Part shown: positions 9,422 through 19,400 of the stretch, in pieces
Numbering within the stretch: the first letter of the stretch is position 1
Layout: every line of letters begins with the position of its first letter
Source: DATHXC01 sp035459965
GTDB lineage: Bacteria > Pseudomonadota > Gammaproteobacteria > Burkholderiales > Methylophilaceae
Length of the DNA stretch: 64,000 nucleotides
NCBI GenBank assembly: GCA_035459965.1
Contig: DATHXC010000005.1
Span: forward strand, 1 to 64,000
Direction of reading: 5' to 3'
Position numbers and translations under genes: made by a program
The notes under the pieces: generated by a model
The model's input: only the letters and a program-made list of their open reading frames with translations
What the model was told of the DNA's origin: nothing
Databases searched by the model: none

Positions 9422-9673
9422 ATGTCCTGGTACTTATATCTATTGGAATGCAAAAGTGGCGCCTATTACGCTGGCATCACCAATAATCTTGAAGCACGCT
9501 TTGAGGCACACCAGCAGGGTCGTGGTGCACGCTATACCAAAGCCAACCCGCCGATACGCATCATCGCTTCCAGACCATACCCCGACCGCTCCACTGCCAG
9601 CGTCGCAGAGGCCCAGCTTAAGCGTAAACCCAGACACCAGAAAATCGATTTTTTCAGTAAAGAGTTCCTATGA
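9422..9673 (+). CDS. GIY-YIG nuclease-fold protein (YhbQ/UPF0213-like)
   Basis: 83 residues from the ATG at 9422, where homology begins (MSWYLYLLE). The GIY-YIG core is visible as YLYLLE ... YYAGIT, followed by the ARFEAHQ helix with its arginine and the GRGARYT segment. The domain fills the whole protein, as in the small stand-alone UPF0213 family, whose members act on DNA ends or repair intermediates; a precise role is not established. A longer upstream open frame overlaps the previous gene and is not part of the family. Its stop overlaps the next start (ATGA). Confidence 0.88.
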   Translation: MSWYLYLLECKSGAYYAGITNNLEARFEAHQQGRGARYTKANPPIRIIASRPYPDRSTASVAEAQLKRKPRHQKIDFFSKEFL

Positions 9674-9930
9674 ACAGCGATGAACTAAACGATCTAAAAT
9701 CTGCAGTCGATGCAGCCCTGCAAGGCAACTGGGAACAAGCACATGAAATCGCCCAGGAGTCTGAAGCGTTAATGGCCAATTGGATACACGCGGTATTGCA
9801 CAAAATTGAAGGTGATGCAGGCAACAGTCGCTACTGGTATGCCCGTGCCCGCAAAAACTATGGAGATTATCTGGATCCGATTTTAGAGCTCAAAGCGATT
9901 GCTGCAGAGCTTAATGAAAAAAACGTGTAG
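9670..9930 (+). CDS. Small conserved-looking hypothetical, helical
   Basis: 86 residues, acidic and helical, with a QGNWEQAHEIAQ stretch and WYARARKNYGDYLDP that look like one or two TPR-type helix pairs. It starts inside the stop codon of the GIY-YIG gene (ATGA), so the two are translationally coupled. No signal peptide or membrane segment. I do not recognise a named family with certainty. Confidence 0.8.
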   Translation: MNSDELNDLKSAVDAALQGNWEQAHEIAQESEALMANWIHAVLHKIEGDAGNSRYWYARARKNYGDYLDPILELKAIAAELNEKNV

Positions 9931-10028
9931 TCGGATAAGTAATCCATAAGTGGATTTTAGCTTAGGCTGCATTGAATGACCGCTATCGACCCATAACAGA
10001 ATTGATTGCCCCTTATTCATTCATTTGG

Positions 10029-10874
10029 TTATGCAACTTGATCGAAAGCTAAATTGGTTGAGAGCTCCAACGTGGCCTCGCTTTGTGCCTGCAGATCAGA
10101 AGCGACCTGCTTCGCCATCGCAACTGCATCTGTACCGGCAACAAATCGTTTCGGCGGGTTGTCAAGATTAGCGATCTGAAGCAGAGCTTGAGCAAGTTTT
10201 ACTGGATCCCCAGCTTGTGTACCGCCCATGGCCGCCCAACCCGCCTCATTCTGCTCCCGTTTTGTTTTGTATGCTTCCTGAGGGTTCGAAGCAAAAATCA
10301 TCGATTTTTTAGAAAGAAGGTCTGTACGGAAGAAACCTGGGTTGACAATAGTAATGTTGATTCCAAACGGAGCTATCTCCGATTGAAGCGATAGCAACCA
10401 TCCCTCTACCGCAAATTTCGAAGCTGCGTATGCAGATGCAAACTCGAATCCCATGAGGCCGGCGCTTGATGAAATAGTGATGACGTGACCTGAGCCTTGC
10501 TCTCGCATAATGGGCAAAATTGCCCTCGTTACGTTCATTGGTCCACATAGGTTGGTTGCCATTTGTTTTTCAATGTCGGTTGGGGAAAGGTCTTCGAAAT
10601 AACCTGCAACAAAATTTCCTGCGTTATTCACTAAAACGTCAATGCGGCCAAATCGCTCGACCGCTTTTTTTGCCGCGTCTTCGGCATCGGCGAACTGATG
10701 CACATTGAGTTTAAGTATCAGCAAGTTCTCGGATGCTCCTAAAACACTTTCAACGGCAGCAATATCTCGCCCTGTGGCTACAACGGCATGTCCTGCATCC
10801 AGTGCCGCTTTAGCTATATCAATTCCCATTCCGCGACCCGCACCTGTTACAAGCCAAACTTTTTTGGTATTCAT
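10029..10874 (-). CDS. SDR-family oxidoreductase
   Basis: 281 residues with the classical short-chain dehydrogenase pattern: cofactor motif VTGAGRGMG at the N-terminus, LVNNAG, a catalytic serine in ITISSSAG and YAASK with the catalytic Tyr/Lys. NAD(P)-dependent; the substrate cannot be told. A GGAGACTGC ribosome site precedes the ATG. It lies last in a minus-strand group of four redox genes, 36 bp downstream of the aldo/keto reductase. Confidence 0.92.
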   Translation of the reverse strand: MNTKKVWLVTGAGRGMGIDIAKAALDAGHAVVATGRDIAAVESVLGASENLLILKLNVHQFADAEDAAKKAVERFGRIDVLVNNAGNFVAGYFEDLSPTDIEKQMATNLCGPMNVTRAILPIMREQGSGHVITISSSAGLMGFEFASAYAASKFAVEGWLLSLQSEIAPFGINITIVNPGFFRTDLLSKKSMIFASNPQEAYKTKREQNEAGWAAMGGTQAGDPVKLAQALLQIANLDNPPKRFVAGTDAVAMAKQVASDLQAQSEATLELSTNLAFDQVA

Positions 10875-10910
10875 GCAGTCTCCATTTTCTTTTGAATTTC
10901 CGTAATATTG

Positions 10911-12059
10911 TTAGATCGTGTAGTCAATCTGGCTCATAAATATTTCACCCATACGGTCGCCGTAGACCGGGAATTTAGTGATCACAGTTTCTATCTCTTG
11001 AACGTCGGCAGGGCTTAGTTGAAGACGATGTGCCCCCAGATTTTCGAGTAAGTGCTCTTCGCTACGAGTGCCTGGTATTGGGACGATATTTGGTCCTTTA
11101 GCCAATAGCCATGCCAACGAAAGTTGTGATGGGCTCGCGCCTTTCTTTGCTGCATAGCTTTTGATCCACTCGATGATAGGCATATTCAGCGGCAGGAACT
11201 CTTTTGAAAAACGCGGGAAGCCTGAACGGAAGTCAGTTTTCGGATCGAACTGCGTGTTCGTGTCGATCTTGCCTGTGAGAAAACCTTGCCCGATTGGTGA
11301 CCAGGGCACAAAACCGATGCCGAGTTCCTTGCAAGTTGCAAGCACGCCATTAAGTTCTACATTCCGTGTCCAGAGTGAGTATTCGGACTGCACAGCTGTG
11401 ACTGGCTGCACAACGTGCGCACGGCGGATCGATTTTGCACTGGCTTCCGAAAGTCCAAAATGCAAAATCTTGCCTTGCTTGATCAGATCTTTAATCGCGC
11501 CAGCGACTTCTTCAATAGGCACATTCGGGTCAACGCGGTGTTGGTAATACAAATCAATACGGTCGGTACGCAGTCGTTTTAGAGACTCTTCAACCACTTT
11601 ACCAATATGCTCAGGTCGGCTATTCAATGCGATGGTGCCATCGATAGCAAAACCAAATTTTGTGGCGATCTTAACTCTGTCGCGGAAGGGTTCGAGTGCT
11701 TCACCGACCAATTCCTCATTGATATACGGGCCGTAAACTTCGGCGGTGTCGAAGAATGTCACCCCATTCTCAAAGGCCTTGCGGATAGTTTTTATGCCTT
11801 GTTCTTTAGGTACCGGGCCATTGTAATTGGCGCTGAGGTTCATGCATCCGGCACCAAGTTCAGACACTTCCATATCACCCAGCTTGCGTGTTTTCATCAA
11901 CATCTTGTCTCCAATCTTTTGTATGTCCTTCGTTGCAGGAGTGGCGGCCCATATAGAGGGCGACATCATCACTCCAGCCGTTATACCGACAGCCTTGATT
12001 ACAAAATCTCTGCGGCTTAAATCCGAGCCTATTTTGGTTTGATTACTTTTATCTTCCAT
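10911..12059 (-). CDS. Aldo/keto reductase with Tat signal peptide
   Basis: 382 residues. The first ~45 residues carry a twin-arginine signal (SRRDFVIKAVG, hydrophobic stretch, AxA-type site near SIWAAT), so the enzyme is probably folded with NADPH and exported. The barrel shows the AKR tetrad: FDTAEVYG (Asp and Tyr), KIATKFGF (Lys) and YYQHRVDP (His). The C-terminal PGTRSEEHL is the cofactor-phosphate segment. The family is usually cytoplasmic; Tat-exported versions are known but less common. Part of the redox cluster under the LysR regulator. Confidence 0.92.
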   Translation of the reverse strand: MEDKSNQTKIGSDLSRRDFVIKAVGITAGVMMSPSIWAATPATKDIQKIGDKMLMKTRKLGDMEVSELGAGCMNLSANYNGPVPKEQGIKTIRKAFENGVTFFDTAEVYGPYINEELVGEALEPFRDRVKIATKFGFAIDGTIALNSRPEHIGKVVEESLKRLRTDRIDLYYQHRVDPNVPIEEVAGAIKDLIKQGKILHFGLSEASAKSIRRAHVVQPVTAVQSEYSLWTRNVELNGVLATCKELGIGFVPWSPIGQGFLTGKIDTNTQFDPKTDFRSGFPRFSKEFLPLNMPIIEWIKSYAAKKGASPSQLSLAWLLAKGPNIVPIPGTRSEEHLLENLGAHRLQLSPADVQEIETVITKFPVYGDRMGEIFMSQIDYTI

Positions 12060-12107
12060 AAGACCTCCAAAAACTGATTCGCCATTTTTTATAACTTGAT
12101 TGTTGAG

Positions 12108-12698
12108 CTATAAAAATTCTCTGAGATGCTTTTGTAATCGCTTGATATCGTTTTCAATATCCGGCTGCTTGACAACATCGTGGCAAGAAAACGAAGGCAC
12201 GATCTCAACACCACAGAACTTGTAGTTGGCTGTGTTGGCTACAAATACATCGTCGACAGTTTTTCCACCAAACAAGAACTGATTTTCATTGCCGAAAGAC
12301 TCTTCGGGTGCGTTCCATGTCAGGGATAGCATGTACTTTTTCCTTTGCAACTTGCCGCCAGTGCCATATTGCTTGCTTGCGTCGTCACGGCTTCGCCCGT
12401 CGCCTTCAAGGAAAGATTGCTGCATCAGGCCAGCCATAAAGACTTCGTCGGCATATTTTTTATAGATCCAGGGATTACCGAACCAAAACACAGGGGATTG
12501 CAAAATGATGATGTCCGCCCATAGGTGTTTCTGTACTTCTTCGTTAATTTCGTAGCCTTGATCAATATTGGTCAGCTTTACTTCATGACCAAGACTCTCC
12601 ATTTCATCCTGGATGACTTTTGCCATCGTCTTATTGAGGTTTCCAGGTGAAATACCTTCATATAACTGATGTGCATTGATTAGCAGAATTTTTTTCAT
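12108..12698 (-). CDS. NAD(P)H quinone reductase, flavodoxin fold (MdaB-like)
   Basis: 196 residues, single flavodoxin-like domain. KKILLINAHQ at the N-terminus is the first strand and phosphate loop, LQSPVFWFGNPWIYKKYADEVF is the FMN-binding loop typical of MdaB/KefF-type enzymes, and LSLTWNAPEESF matches the later conserved block. It would reduce quinones or electrophiles in two-electron steps. Sits between the aldo/keto reductase and an SDR in the minus-strand redox cluster. Confidence 0.88.
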   Translation of the reverse strand: MKKILLINAHQLYEGISPGNLNKTMAKVIQDEMESLGHEVKLTNIDQGYEINEEVQKHLWADIIILQSPVFWFGNPWIYKKYADEVFMAGLMQQSFLEGDGRSRDDASKQYGTGGKLQRKKYMLSLTWNAPEESFGNENQFLFGGKTVDDVFVANTANYKFCGVEIVPSFSCHDVVKQPDIENDIKRLQKHLREFL

Positions 12699-12760
12699 AT
12701 ACGTCTCATAAATTAATTTAAGTGGAATTCCTGGAAATGAAGAGAGCCAATGTTGGCTAA

Positions 12761-13561
12761 TTAATGATTAAGTTTGTAGACTGAACGCAGCATTGAATCA
12801 AAGAGTGAAGCAGGCAGAAATCTTCTTAAATTGGTAAATATTTTTGCATCAACACCAACCGTGTATCTAACCTTCGGACAGCGGGTTTTTGAAACACAAA
12901 GAACTTTCTTAGCAACAGCAATAGGATCCGGTGATCCTGAAATACCTTTTTCGACGATACCTTCAATACGTTTTCTAGCTGATGTGTATATGGATTTTGG
13001 GTTATCAGGAACTGGTTGATGCGCCCCTAACGAAGTCTTCATAAAGCCTGGCTCAATCAAAACACTCCTGATTCCTAGCTTCCTGACTTCGTGATCGAGA
13101 GATTCTGAGTATGCTTCCAGTGCATGTTTTGAGGCCGCGTAATAAGCCATGTAAGGTGCGGCCACTAATCCAGCCACTGAGCTTGAATTGATGATAAGCC
13201 CGGACTTCTGCCCCCTCATGATCGGCAAGACCGCATTCACCATTCGAACTGCGCCGAAAAAATTAGTCTCGAAGACCGATTTGATCTGCTTCATGGAGCT
13301 CTCTTCTGTGGCCCCGAGTAGTGAAAAGCCTGCATTGTTGAACAGGATGTCAATGTGTTCGGCAGACTTTATTACTTCAGAAATAGCAGCCGTTACAGAT
13401 GCGTCATCATTTACATCGACATTAATTTGATTAAAGGGTGCTCCTTCAATTCTGGTTCGAGAGAGCCCGTAAACTTCATAACCTTTGTCGGCAAACATTT
13501 TTGCTGTCGCAAATCCAATTCCCGAAGACGCTCCAGTTACAACCACGACCTTCTTAATCAT
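12761..13561 (-). CDS. SDR-family oxidoreductase
   Basis: About 267 residues. VTGASSGIG, LFNNAG, NSSSVAG and YYAASKHA are the cofactor and catalytic motifs of classical SDRs. The start is uncertain: an ATG at 13561 places MIKKVVVVTGAS where the family begins, while an ATG at 13573 and a GTG at 13576 are also in frame. It is the first gene of the redox cluster, divergent from the LysR regulator with ~100 bp between. Confidence 0.9.
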   Translation of the reverse strand: MIKKVVVVTGASSGIGFATAKMFADKGYEVYGLSRTRIEGAPFNQINVDVNDDASVTAAISEVIKSAEHIDILFNNAGFSLLGATEESSMKQIKSVFETNFFGAVRMVNAVLPIMRGQKSGLIINSSSVAGLVAAPYMAYYAASKHALEAYSESLDHEVRKLGIRSVLIEPGFMKTSLGAHQPVPDNPKSIYTSARKRIEGIVEKGISGSPDPIAVAKKVLCVSKTRCPKVRYTVGVDAKIFTNLRRFLPASLFDSMLRSVYKLNH

Positions 13562-13606
13562 CACGTTTTCCATCACTATTGTTTAACTTGAAATCAATAT
13601 AGCACT

Positions 13607-13628
13607 TGGCAACTATTTAAATTAGCCA
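13607..13628. promoter_or_regulatory. Candidate LysR operator
   Basis: TGGC-N14-GCCA is an interrupted inverted repeat in the intergenic region between the first SDR gene and lysR, with an A/T-rich centre. LysR proteins usually bind such dyads between their own gene and the divergent target. Only position and symmetry support it. Confidence 0.4.
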
Positions 13629-13664
13629 TCATAATGTGCATGAGCTTATTAGCTGGAGTGATAG

Positions 13665-14561
13665 ATGAAACGTGAAGAGATGGCAGATCTCACTGCATTT
13701 CTGGCTGTTGCAGAGGAACGGAGTTTTACAAAGGCAGCTGCCAAATTGGGAATTTCACAATCCGCCTTAAGTCAGATTATGAGGCGCCTTGAAGAGCGCT
13801 TAGGCATGCGCCTGTTAACGCGAACTACACGCAGTGTAGCCCCTACAGATGCAGGGGATTTATTACTTCAAACACTGTCGCCCGCCCTGGAAGAGCTTGA
13901 CGCAAGTATTGCTGCATTAAGTGAACTGAGCAATAAACCTGCTGGACTCATTCGTATTACAACGGTGGAACATGCTGCTGAAACAATACTGTGGCCTGTG
14001 TTTCGCGAACTGTTGACCCTGTATCCTGATATCAAAGTCGAGATGCAATTGGATTATGGATTGACGGACATTGTGGCGGAGCGATTTGATGCAGGTGTTC
14101 GTCTTGGGGGCGATGTGGATAAAGACATGATAGCTGTCCGTATTTCACCTGACTTTGAAATTGCCATTGTGGGTTCACCTTCCTATTTTGGAAAGCACGA
14201 AAAGCCAAAATTACCACAGGAACTCACGCAACATCGATGCATTAATTTACAGTTGTCCACATCTAGGGGCAACTACATCTGGCGATTTAAAAAAGGAAAT
14301 AACGAAATTCGAGTACGGGTTGATGGTCCAGCGTCTTTCAACACCCTTTCTATGATATTACAAGCAACTCTGGATGGTTTTGGCCTTGGTTTTTTACCAG
14401 AAGACGTTGTAGAAGAACATCTTGCAAATGGTCATCTGGTGCGCGTTCTGGAAGATTGGTCTCCAATTTTCCCCGGTTACCACCTGTATTACCCAAGTCG
14501 TCGCCAATCGACACAGGCATTCAAACTATTAATCAAGGCACTTCAGGAAAGACTTGATTAA
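13665..14561 (+). CDS. LysR-family transcriptional regulator
   Basis: 298 residues. N-terminal winged helix-turn-helix (MADLTAFLAVAEERSFTKAA, then LGISQSALSQIMRRLEERLG) and a C-terminal periplasmic-binding-like effector domain (~90-298). A GGAGTGATAG ribosome site precedes the ATG. Divergent from the four redox genes to its left, the classic arrangement for a LysR activator and its target operon. The ligand is unknown; a quinone or aldehyde would fit the enzymes. Confidence 0.93.
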   Translation: MKREEMADLTAFLAVAEERSFTKAAAKLGISQSALSQIMRRLEERLGMRLLTRTTRSVAPTDAGDLLLQTLSPALEELDASIAALSELSNKPAGLIRITTVEHAAETILWPVFRELLTLYPDIKVEMQLDYGLTDIVAERFDAGVRLGGDVDKDMIAVRISPDFEIAIVGSPSYFGKHEKPKLPQELTQHRCINLQLSTSRGNYIWRFKKGNNEIRVRVDGPASFNTLSMILQATLDGFGLGFLPEDVVEEHLANGHLVRVLEDWSPIFPGYHLYYPSRRQSTQAFKLLIKALQERLD

Positions 14562-14791
14562 GTGGATGCCAACTTTAAACACTATTTATAAATTATTTAC
14601 ATCATGTTTGCTATTGGCCGAAAGCAGACATCTCAAATTGATGTTCAAAAAGTTAACTAACTAGTATTAACAGGTTGTGATTTCTAGGTTCAGCATAGTG
14701 TTATGTATAGACTTTGATTTAAATAGCCTATTAGTTTTGAGATCGTACTCTAACAGGCCATCATTAAACGCATAGGAATTCCTATCATTTA

Positions 14792-15274
14792 CTACCGTTG
14801 CTTACGCGGATCATCCACAGGCTTAGTGTAAGTAATGTCCCATGGACCTGTAGCGATAAGCTCAACGATTGTTTCTTCATCAGTTGTCCAGACATAGTGT
14901 ATATGGCCGGTTGGCAATACGAAGCTGGAACCAGCATTCAGTACCTCACCAGTGTTCTTATCAAATGTTTTACCCATGCCATTGCCCAACTTTCCACTTA
15001 GAACCGTGACAACTTCAGTATACGGATGAGTATGGGGTGGGATTGGATAGTTGGGTGGAAATTTCAGCCATGCGATAAAGACTCCGGCCTTGGTGGGATC
15101 TCCCACTAAAATGACGCTTTTGGCACCTTTAGGAAGTATCGGCTCATCTTTCCAATTCACTGTAGCAGCGGTAAATGATTCCATCTTGTCTGCACTCATG
15201 CGATCAATTTTGTCCTGCGCACATGCAGAACCTGTGAAAGAACAAATCAATGTGACCATCAAAATATACTTCAT
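14792..15274 (-). CDS. Secreted cupin-domain protein
   Basis: 160 residues from the ATG at 15274, which follows AAGGAGAAGTTTC and begins a clean signal peptide (MKYILMVTLICSFTGSACA). A longer upstream frame exists but has no ribosome site. The mature part is a single cupin: PPNYPIPPHTHPYTEVVTVL holds two metal-binding histidines and a glutamate, and SSFVLPTGHIHYVW the last histidine. Periplasmic, probably metal-binding; function unknown. A lone gene in its transcription unit. Confidence 0.9.
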   Translation of the reverse strand: MKYILMVTLICSFTGSACAQDKIDRMSADKMESFTAATVNWKDEPILPKGAKSVILVGDPTKAGVFIAWLKFPPNYPIPPHTHPYTEVVTVLSGKLGNGMGKTFDKNTGEVLNAGSSFVLPTGHIHYVWTTDEETIVELIATGPWDITYTKPVDDPRKQR

Positions 15275-15487
15275 GAAACTTCTCCTTTTTGGTTGGTTAT
15301 TTAAACATTTACAAAAGGCATTATTGACAATACCGATCTGTATATGGAGTTCATGATGAACCACAGGGAGACTAAAAAGATGACCTTAATCATTAAATCA
15401 AACTCAAGATTTAAATGATTAAGGCTTAAGCGAATTGCTTAAAGATGAGTGGTACTTTGGAATAAACCAGCTAAATAAAACCAGTAG

Positions 15488-16432
15488 TTACTTGATTGTA
15501 CGTATCTTGCTGGTAGCCAGTGCTGCTGCTGCAGTTCTGGTTTCTACACCCAGTTTGACGAAGACATGTTCCAGATGCTTGTTGATTGTACGGGGGCTGG
15601 TGCCAAGGATATCGCCAATATCACGACTGGTTTTGCCCTTGGTTGCCCAGTACAGCACTTCGGACTCGCGCATGGTGAGTTTGAAAATATTCATCAGCGC
15701 TTCAATCTGCGCCGAATCTGACTCTTCCCGCAGCAGGATCACCCACTGTTCATCATGGCTGATATCCGCCGGGACAAAGATCAGGCGGCCTCTGGCCTGC
15801 ATGACGATGAGCGGCAATATGCCGTCTTGTGAATCGTTGTTGGCAATATGCTTGAGCCATGACAAAAGTTGTGCCGGCGTTTGTGCGGGAGTATCCGCAT
15901 AGTGCTCAACAAAATAGCGCTGCATCCACTCCCTCGCCAGCGGAGTCTGCCAGACGATGCGGCCAGTACTGGGAATAAGCGCAATAGCAGCCTGCCCGAA
16001 TGCATCCAGCGCACCCCGCGCCTGGCTCATCATGCGGGAGGTCTGCAAGTGGGCATCGATCCTGGCCAGCACTTCTGCGGCACGGATCGGCTTGGTCACG
16101 TAATCAGTGCCCCCTGCCTGGAATGCTGCAACCACATGTTCCGACTCAGTTAACCCTGTCATGAAAATTACCGGAATATGGCGAGTGTTGATATCTGCCT
16201 TGAGTTTGCGACACACCTCGAAACCATCCATTCCGGGCATCATGGCATCCAGCAGAATGACATCTGGCTGTGCTTCTGCTGCCGTGATCAAAGCGGCTTC
16301 GCCATGATTAGCCACCAACACCACAAAACCGGACTCATCGAGCCCATCATGCAAGACAGCCAGATTATCGGGCACGTCATCCACAATCAACACGATTGTG
16401 GCTTCGCTGTTAGAACTGCGTAGATTATTCAT
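15488..16432 (-). CDS. Response regulator, REC plus LuxR-type HTH
   Basis: About 314 residues from the ATG at 16432; a longer TTG-started form is less likely. The receiver domain (~10-135) is intact: VDDVPDN acidic pocket, LLDAMMPGMDG phosphoacceptor, MTGLTES, and KPIRAAE lysine. A middle PAS-like segment (~140-245) has IALIPSTGRIVW. The C-terminal HTH is LTMRESEVLYWATKGKTSRD... then TINKHLEHVFVKLG. The start overlaps the end of the permease-kinase gene by 8 bp, so this is its cognate regulator. Likely targets are nitrogen-compound uptake genes such as the porin-urt-ure operon nearby, an inference from the sensor type. Confidence 0.9.
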   Translation of the reverse strand: MNNLRSSNSEATIVLIVDDVPDNLAVLHDGLDESGFVVLVANHGEAALITAAEAQPDVILLDAMMPGMDGFEVCRKLKADINTRHIPVIFMTGLTESEHVVAAFQAGGTDYVTKPIRAAEVLARIDAHLQTSRMMSQARGALDAFGQAAIALIPSTGRIVWQTPLAREWMQRYFVEHYADTPAQTPAQLLSWLKHIANNDSQDGILPLIVMQARGRLIFVPADISHDEQWVILLREESDSAQIEALMNIFKLTMRESEVLYWATKGKTSRDIGDILGTSPRTINKHLEHVFVKLGVETRTAAAALATSKIRTIK

Positions 16433-19400
16433 GGACGGCAAAGCCTTCCACAAACTGCTTCATGGCCGCCAATTGGAATTGCTGAGCCAGCTTGCGCATG
16501 GTACTGACGAAAAGCGCATACTTGGTATCAAGCGCTTCTATCTCATCAATCTTCTTGGAAACGCCACGCACATAGCCGACTTTTATCAGTGCCAGCAACT
16601 CATCGAGGTACTGTTGCGGAGGGGCAAGCAGTATGTCCTGCCCAGCATCAGATTCGGCAGCTTGTGCAGGTTGCGGTTCGGTAATCCAGTCAATCTCCAG
16701 CCTAGTGCCAACCCAGTCCAGCAACTCAAAAAGATTGACCGGCTTCAGGATAAAATCCTCGGCTCCGATGCCTGCGGTATTCTCCAGGCCCTTATCGAAG
16801 GCATTCGCCGAAACAATACCGATAGGCAGCGCGGATTGACGGACCTTGCGGATAATATAACTGGCTTCCCAGCCGTCCATCACCGGCATGGCCAGGTCCA
16901 TCAGGATCAAATCCGGCTTGAATGAAATATGACGCTCCAGACACTCTAGGCCATTGGCGGCCTGTGCCATTTCAAAGCCAAGCGGTTGCAGGATATTAAC
17001 CAGCATCTCACGATCAACCTGTTCATTATCTACTACCAGTATCTTGCGCCGTGGTCCCAGGTAAGCAATACGGTTAGCGGTCGAAATCGCTTCCAGTTCA
17101 TGTGTCATATGGATCTGCGGCAGGAACAGCCTGACCTGAAACACGGTACCTTTACCCATCACACTCTCGACGCGTATCTGCCCACCCATAAGCTGGGTCA
17201 ACATCTTACTAATGGTCAGCCCCAGCCCTGTTCCCCCTATGCTGCCATTATCGGCAGCGCTACCGCGGGTAAATGGTTCGAATATATTATCCAGCTCTTC
17301 CGGCAGTATGCCGGGGCCACTATCCTCAATCTCGATCAGCGCCAGCTCACGTGCATATTGCAGGCGGAAAGTAACACCGCCACTCTGGGTAAATTTAACT
17401 GCGTTACCCAGAATGTTGATCAGAATCTGGCTCAGGCGCTTCTGGTCAGCGCGTACCATACGTGGCAGCTCGCCCGTAGGTTCGTAAGCGAAACTGATGC
17501 CCTTGTTACGCGCCTGCAGTTCGAACATGCTGACGATCTGCTTGATGAATTCCGGGAATTTCAGCGGCTTGATATCAAAGGTGAGCTTGCCACCTTCTAT
17601 GCGGGCAATGTCGAGCGTGCCCTCGATGAGGGACAGCAGATGTTCGCCACTACGACGGATAACGCGAATCGCCTGCTGACGACTGTCTGGGATGGATGCA
17701 TCATTATCCAGCAACTGTGCATACCCCAATATGCTATTAAGCGGTGTGCGTAGTTCATGGCTGATACCCGTGATATAGCGGCTCTTGGCCTGGTTGGCGT
17801 GCTCGGCCACCTGGCGGGCCTGTTGCAGCTCAGCATCGGTCTGGCGGTGCAACTCAATTTCGCGTAACAGCAGGCCGGTCTGGCGATTGGACTCCTCTTG
17901 CGCTACGCGTCGGCTCTCCCCTGTCAGCACCAGCCACCACGCAATCAGGCCACTGGCAAAGACCAGCGCGGCAAACACCTTGAGATAGCCCAACCGCAAT
18001 TGTGGTAACAGGCTGGCAGCCGTCTTTTCAAGGATGAGGCTCTCATGGAAATAAATCAGTCCAAGCAATACCCCGAGAAACGAAAGCGTGAAGCCCATCA
18101 ACAACAGGTAGGTGCTCAAACCGCTCTTTAGATAAGGCCACAATGTTTGCGGTAGAAAACGCTTGAGTGCTGATTCCCATTGATTGGAAAATTTGGCATG
18201 CGGCTTGCAAACGTCATTGCAACGCGCATCCAGGCAACAGCACAGTGAGCAGATAAAGCCCTGGTAAGCTGGGCAATGGGCCATGTCTTCCGACTCATAT
18301 TCACGTTCGCAGATCGAGCACTTGACCACGCGTTTGGCTGGCGTGAACACATAGGGTTTACGTGCAATGTAATATTTCCCGCGCGTGATCCAGGCAATCA
18401 GCGGTGAAGCAATCAGCGCAGTAACCAAGGCGATGAAAGCAGAGAATGCCTGTAATTCCTGGCCAAATACCCCCGCGAAAGCAGAGATTGATAAGGCCGA
18501 AGCCAGCAACATAGCGCCCACCCCGACCGGATTGATGTCATACAGGTAGGCGCGCCTGAACTCGATGCCCTTGGGGCTTAAACCCAACGGTTTATTGATT
18601 ACCAGGTCAGCCACCACGGCCGTGATCCATGAAATCGCGATATTGGAATATAGGCCCAATACCTGCTCCAGTGCCTGAAACACATCCAGCTCCATCAGCA
18701 TCACGGCGATCAAGGCATTGAACACCGCCCACACTACCCGCCCCGGATGGCTATGGGTGAGCCGTGCAAAAAAATTGGACCATGCCAGCGAACCGGCATA
18801 AGCGTTGGTCATGTTGATCTTGATCTGCGAGACAATCACGAAAAATGCAGTCACCACCAGCGCCAGCTGTGGCGAGGAGAATACATGCTCGAACCCCACC
18901 AAGTACATATGGGTTGGGTTCACCGCTTTTTCGTAGGACATGGCGCCTTCAATTGCCAGGTAGGCCAGCAAGGCGCCACCCAGCATTTTGGCGATTCCCA
19001 GGAATATCCAGCCAGGCCCGGCTATCAGCACACCCAGATGCCAGGCCCACTTATTCTCCTTGGTCTTTTCCGGCATAAAGCGCAAGTAATCCACCTGCTC
19101 GCCAATCTGTGTAATCAGCGCCACACCAACCGCGGTAGCCGCACCAAACATCAGGAAATTGAATTCACCTCCCTGGCCGGATTTGCCGCCGTAATCAATC
19201 AACCTGCCTACAATGGCTGGATCCTGGTGAATCACATACATGAAGGGCAGCGCAAGCAGTATCAACCAGATCGGCTGGGTCAGCATCTGGATGCGGCTGA
19301 TCAGGGTTACACCATGGGTCACTAGCGGAATCACTATAAGCGCACTGACCATATAGCCTATATACAAGGGCATATGGAACGCCAGCTCCAGGGCATAGGC

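Noticed and set aside
16433..16453. Longer N-terminus of the response regulator
   Set aside because: It needs a TTG start without a ribosome site; the ATG at 16432 starts just before the receiver domain.
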